NCBI GenBank assembly: GCA_905233775.1
Contig: CAJOEB010000032.1
Span: 1-7,947 of the forward strand
Source of the DNA: an uncultured Alphaproteobacteria bacterium
Lineage (GTDB): Bacteria; Pseudomonadota; Alphaproteobacteria; UBA3830
DNA: 7,947 nucleotides
Direction of reading: 5' to 3'
This document shows positions 6,198-7,947 of this stretch, piece by piece (the first letter of the stretch is position 1; each line of letters starts with the position of its first letter). The translations under genes and the position numbers were made by a program. Under the pieces are notes generated by a model, which made no database searches, was not told the origin of the DNA, and was given only the letters and a program-made list of their open reading frames with translations.

Positions 6198-6287
6198 TAG
6201 AGATCTTGCAAAAGTCGAAAATGGCATTTGGAAGACGCTGATCATCAGTACACAAAAACGCCTAAAATGACTTTCGCAAGATCTCTA
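6198..6287. mobile_element. MITE-like inverted-repeat element flanked by TA (86 bp core)
   Basis: The left arm (6200-6216, GAGATCTTGCAAAAGTC) and the reverse complement of the right arm (6269-6285) match at 16 of 17 positions; the only mismatch is 6210 against 6275. Both ends abut TA (6198-6199 and 6286-6287), as expected for an element that duplicated a TA target. A second block, GGC-x-TTT (6223-6229), is mirrored at 6256-6262, and a small dyad (CTGAT-C-ATCAG, 6238-6248) sits at the centre. The element encodes no transposase and lies between the convergent rpe and symporter genes. TA target use is known for IS630/Tc1-mariner and for some IS5-group elements. No T-run follows the stem on either strand, which argues against a plain intrinsic terminator. 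The rest of the 180-base gap (6142-6321) is AT-rich and featureless. Confidence 0.6.
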
Positions 6288-6321
6288 ATATTTCAAAAAA
6301 AACTTTTTCTAAAAATTTAGT

Positions 6322-7491
6322 TCAAAATCCCATTATCTTTTCTCTTTTCCCTTTCAAATATAGCGTATCAATCAGTTTTGCCAATGCTCCGTTGCCTAAT
6401 ACATTAAATCCTGTAATAATCGGATCAAATATGACATAAATAGCAATAATTAATGAAGACATATCCGGAGTAAATCCCAAATATTTTTCCAAGATAGGCG
6501 TCATAACAATAATTCCTCCGGCAGGAACAGCAGCAACAGAAAATTTTGCGATCACAAAAAATACCGTAAATATAAAATACGATGTCAAAGTCGGTTCCGG
6601 CATATCAAAATGCTTCAGCAATGCATACGCCAACAACGGAATTCCCAAGCAATCACCCAAAAGATGAACATTTACTGTCGCTGAAATAATTGATCCAGCT
6701 AGTTCCTTATTTTTTGCGTTTTTCTCAGCACACATAATTGTTACAGGCATAGTTAAGGCGCTAGAAATTGTTCCCAACGCCGTTAAGAAAGCAGGAAGCA
6801 TATTTTTTATTGATGTAACACAGTTTCTTAGTTTTAGTCCTGACACCAAAAAGAAGAACAAAAACGCATATACAGACGCATAAATGAAAAATATAAAAAA
6901 AACAACAGAATAACTTTCTATAAGTTTCGTAAGAGTACCTTCAGATGCGCATTTAATTACAAATCCAACTATAAATAACGGAATTAATACGGAAATAAAC
7001 GAGAATAATCTTTGCACAATGATATCTACTTTTTTTATCGTAATATCTGCCACATTCTTGGTCATAAAAAAGGTACTGCCTAATCCAAAAGCCATTCCTC
7101 CGAACAATGCAAACTCATTTTTTATCAAACTCGGAAATTCAAAAACAAAATAAGGTTTCAATTGCTCGCTTGTAGTTATCGGATCACCAACATGAAAATC
7201 GAATAAATAAAACAATGATCCTACATAGTGCATCATAAATGTATTAACGAAATTCGACATACATAAACAACCGAAAATTAAACATACTACGCTTAGTGCA
7301 TTGCCCGCCAGTTTTGCAAAAGTCTTGAATAATAAACCAAAGATAATAAATGGCAGCAAGAACAAAACTATTGATTTTATAGTAAGACTGCAAGCGTAGA
7401 TAATCTGTTTTACGATTTCAGGAATAATCGGATTTAATAAAATCGAAACAATTATTATAATTAAGAGAGTAAACGGTAATTTTTTATACAT
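6322..7491 (-). CDS. Dicarboxylate/amino-acid:cation symporter family (SDF) transporter, divergent
   Basis: This 389-residue inner-membrane protein is made almost entirely of hydrophobic segments. It follows the SDF (GltP/DctA) plan: the serine-rich hairpin-1 loop TALGTISSALTMP (237-249), a TM7 segment with T-V-N-V-H-L-L-G-D (272-280), the hairpin-2 A-V-P-A-G-G (321-326) and a TM8 segment D356-P-I-I-T-G-F-N363-V-L-G-N367. The usual TM7 sodium motif NMDGT is not kept, and by alignment to GltPh the substrate arginine of TM8 is Ile359 and the sodium-site aspartate is Asn367. Uptake of a neutral or unusual substrate with changed ion coupling is inferred. The frame is open to a TTG at 7557, but that extension overlaps the promoter-like DNA. 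ATGs at 7497 and 7491 are realistic, and AAGG lies 9 bases before 7491, which I prefer. Confidence 0.85.
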   Translation of the reverse strand: MYKKLPFTLLIIIIVSILLNPIIPEIVKQIIYACSLTIKSIVLFLLPFIIFGLLFKTFAKLAGNALSVVCLIFGCLCMSNFVNTFMMHYVGSLFYLFDFHVGDPITTSEQLKPYFVFEFPSLIKNEFALFGGMAFGLGSTFFMTKNVADITIKKVDIIVQRLFSFISVLIPLFIVGFVIKCASEGTLTKLIESYSVVFFIFFIYASVYAFLFFFLVSGLKLRNCVTSIKNMLPAFLTALGTISSALTMPVTIMCAEKNAKNKELAGSIISATVNVHLLGDCLGIPLLAYALLKHFDMPEPTLTSYFIFTVFFVIAKFSVAAVPAGGIIVMTPILEKYLGFTPDMSSLIIAIYVIFDPIITGFNVLGNGALAKLIDTLYLKGKREKIMGF

Positions 7492-7520
7492 TTTCATCAA
7501 CCTTAAAAAAATAAAGAATA

Positions 7521-7557
7521 AATACACAGATATTGACCCGGATCTGTCAACCGTCAA
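7521..7557 (-). promoter_or_regulatory. Promoter with TTGAC repeats upstream of the symporter
   Basis: On the minus strand a perfect -35 TTGACA (7545-7550) is followed after 18 bases by TGTATT (7521-7526, 4 of 6). Initiation would fall about 25 bases before the chosen ATG. A second TTGAC sits directly upstream (7553-7557), and an inverted copy lies at 7533-7537, forming TTGAC-N8-GTCAA across the spacer. The dyad could be an operator. The -10 is only moderate. Confidence 0.45.
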
Positions 7558-7607
7558 CGAAATAATTGAATTGAATTATAGAAACGGAAACAGTCTAGAT
7601 CTATTAA

Positions 7608-7947
7608 CTACTTTTTTGTTGTTGTAGTTGTAGTAGTCTTAGTTGTTATCCCCACTGCAGCGGTAGCTGTCGTAGTTTTTTCTGCAGCAGTCATAGTTTT
7701 CGCAGAATTTGCTACTATTGCTTTCGTAGTATCGACATTAGTATTCGCCACCGTTGTTGCTGTAGTTGTCGCTGCTTTGATCGCCGTTTTTTCGATGTTT
7801 CCCGCATTTTTTTGATTTGTTGGATGCGCTCTTCTTTCTATACTCCATCCACCTCCAAGAGCTTTGCACAAATCAACAATAGCATTCAGCTGATTTTGCA
7901 GAGCATTCGTTAGTTCCATTTCTGTCGACAAAAGACCTCTCTCAACA
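7608..7947 (-). CDS. NodT-family outer-membrane efflux lipoprotein, C-terminal part with Thr-rich tail
   Basis: The frame is open to the right edge, so the gene begins outside the window. The visible chain starts VERGLLSTEMELTNALQNQL and reaches D-L-C-K-A-L-G-G-G-W, which is the end of the last coiled-coil helix of NodT/OprM-type outer-membrane factors (usual ending VALYKALGGGW). These form the TolC-like exit duct of tripartite RND efflux pumps. The Trp codon is at 7845-7847. Members normally stop within a few residues of GGGW. Here about 78 more residues follow, roughly one third threonine, with much alanine and lysine and ending in seven threonines and two lysines. The TTG at 7931 is an internal codon, not the start. 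The stop is TAG. No terminator is evident in the 116 bases before the symporter ATG. Confidence 0.85.
   Translation of the reverse strand, partial: VERGLLSTEMELTNALQNQLNAIVDLCKALGGGWSIERRAHPTNQKNAGNIEKTAIKAATTTATTVANTNVDTTKAIVANSAKTMTAAEKTTTATAAVGITTKTTTTTTTKK

Noticed and set aside
6200..6285. The inverted repeat as a simple bidirectional intrinsic terminator
   Set aside because: The stem is very long, has an unpaired middle, and is not followed by a T-run on either strand. The TA-flanked ends fit an inserted element better. A secondary effect on transcript ends remains possible.
7492..7557. TTG start extending the symporter by 22 residues
   Set aside because: The extension overlaps promoter-like sequence, has no ribosome site, and the SDF-type start MYKKL or MKMYKKL is served by AAGG near 7500.
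7608..7931. A separate small threonine-rich protein starting at the TTG at 7931
   Set aside because: The frame stays open to the window edge and the residues upstream and downstream fit the NodT C-terminal helix, so this is the end of a larger gene.

Overview
The window is visibly AT-rich, densely coded bacterial DNA. The gene set (a DciA/DUF721 protein overlapping a DsbA-like thiol oxidoreductase, a HAD domain of the type fused to UbiA prenyltransferases, ThyX as the thymidylate synthase, a NodT-type outer-membrane efflux protein and a divergent dicarboxylate/amino-acid symporter) points to an alphaproteobacterium. The base composition and transporter type suggest a host-associated or intracellular lineage of the Rickettsiales/Holosporales kind. 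That placement is inference; no rRNA or other phylogenetic marker is present.

Layout. On the minus strand, read from right to left, positions 4431 to 235 hold six genes in one direction: xth (exonuclease III), a family-25 glycosyltransferase, grpE, a HAD phosphatase domain, dciA and a DsbA-like lipoprotein. The last four are tightly packed, with gaps of 18 and 45 bases and a 14-base overlap, and are probably co-transcribed. A further minus-strand gene starts at position 32 behind its own good promoter and runs off the left edge. Divergent from xth, on the plus strand, lie thyX (4532-5446) and rpe (5503-6141). A convergent junction follows, holding an 86-base inverted-repeat element flanked by TA dinucleotides. 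Beyond it on the minus strand are an SDF-family symporter (6322-7491) and the C-terminal end of a NodT-like efflux protein that enters from the right edge.

Functions are mostly housekeeping: replication helicase loading (DciA), DNA repair (Xth), dTMP synthesis (ThyX), pentose phosphate interconversion (Rpe), protein folding (GrpE in the cytosol, the DsbA-like protein at the envelope), surface glycan modification (GT25), nutrient uptake (symporter) and efflux (NodT). I see no CRISPR array, tRNA, rRNA, phage module or complete transposase, and no clear evidence of an undescribed multi-gene system. The least ordinary items are the TA-flanked inverted-repeat element, the Thr/Ala/Lys-rich tail on the NodT protein, the symporter's altered cation-site motifs, the stand-alone HAD domain and a 15-base tandem duplication in the DsbA-like signal peptide. 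No gene-free stretch exceeds about 200 bases.
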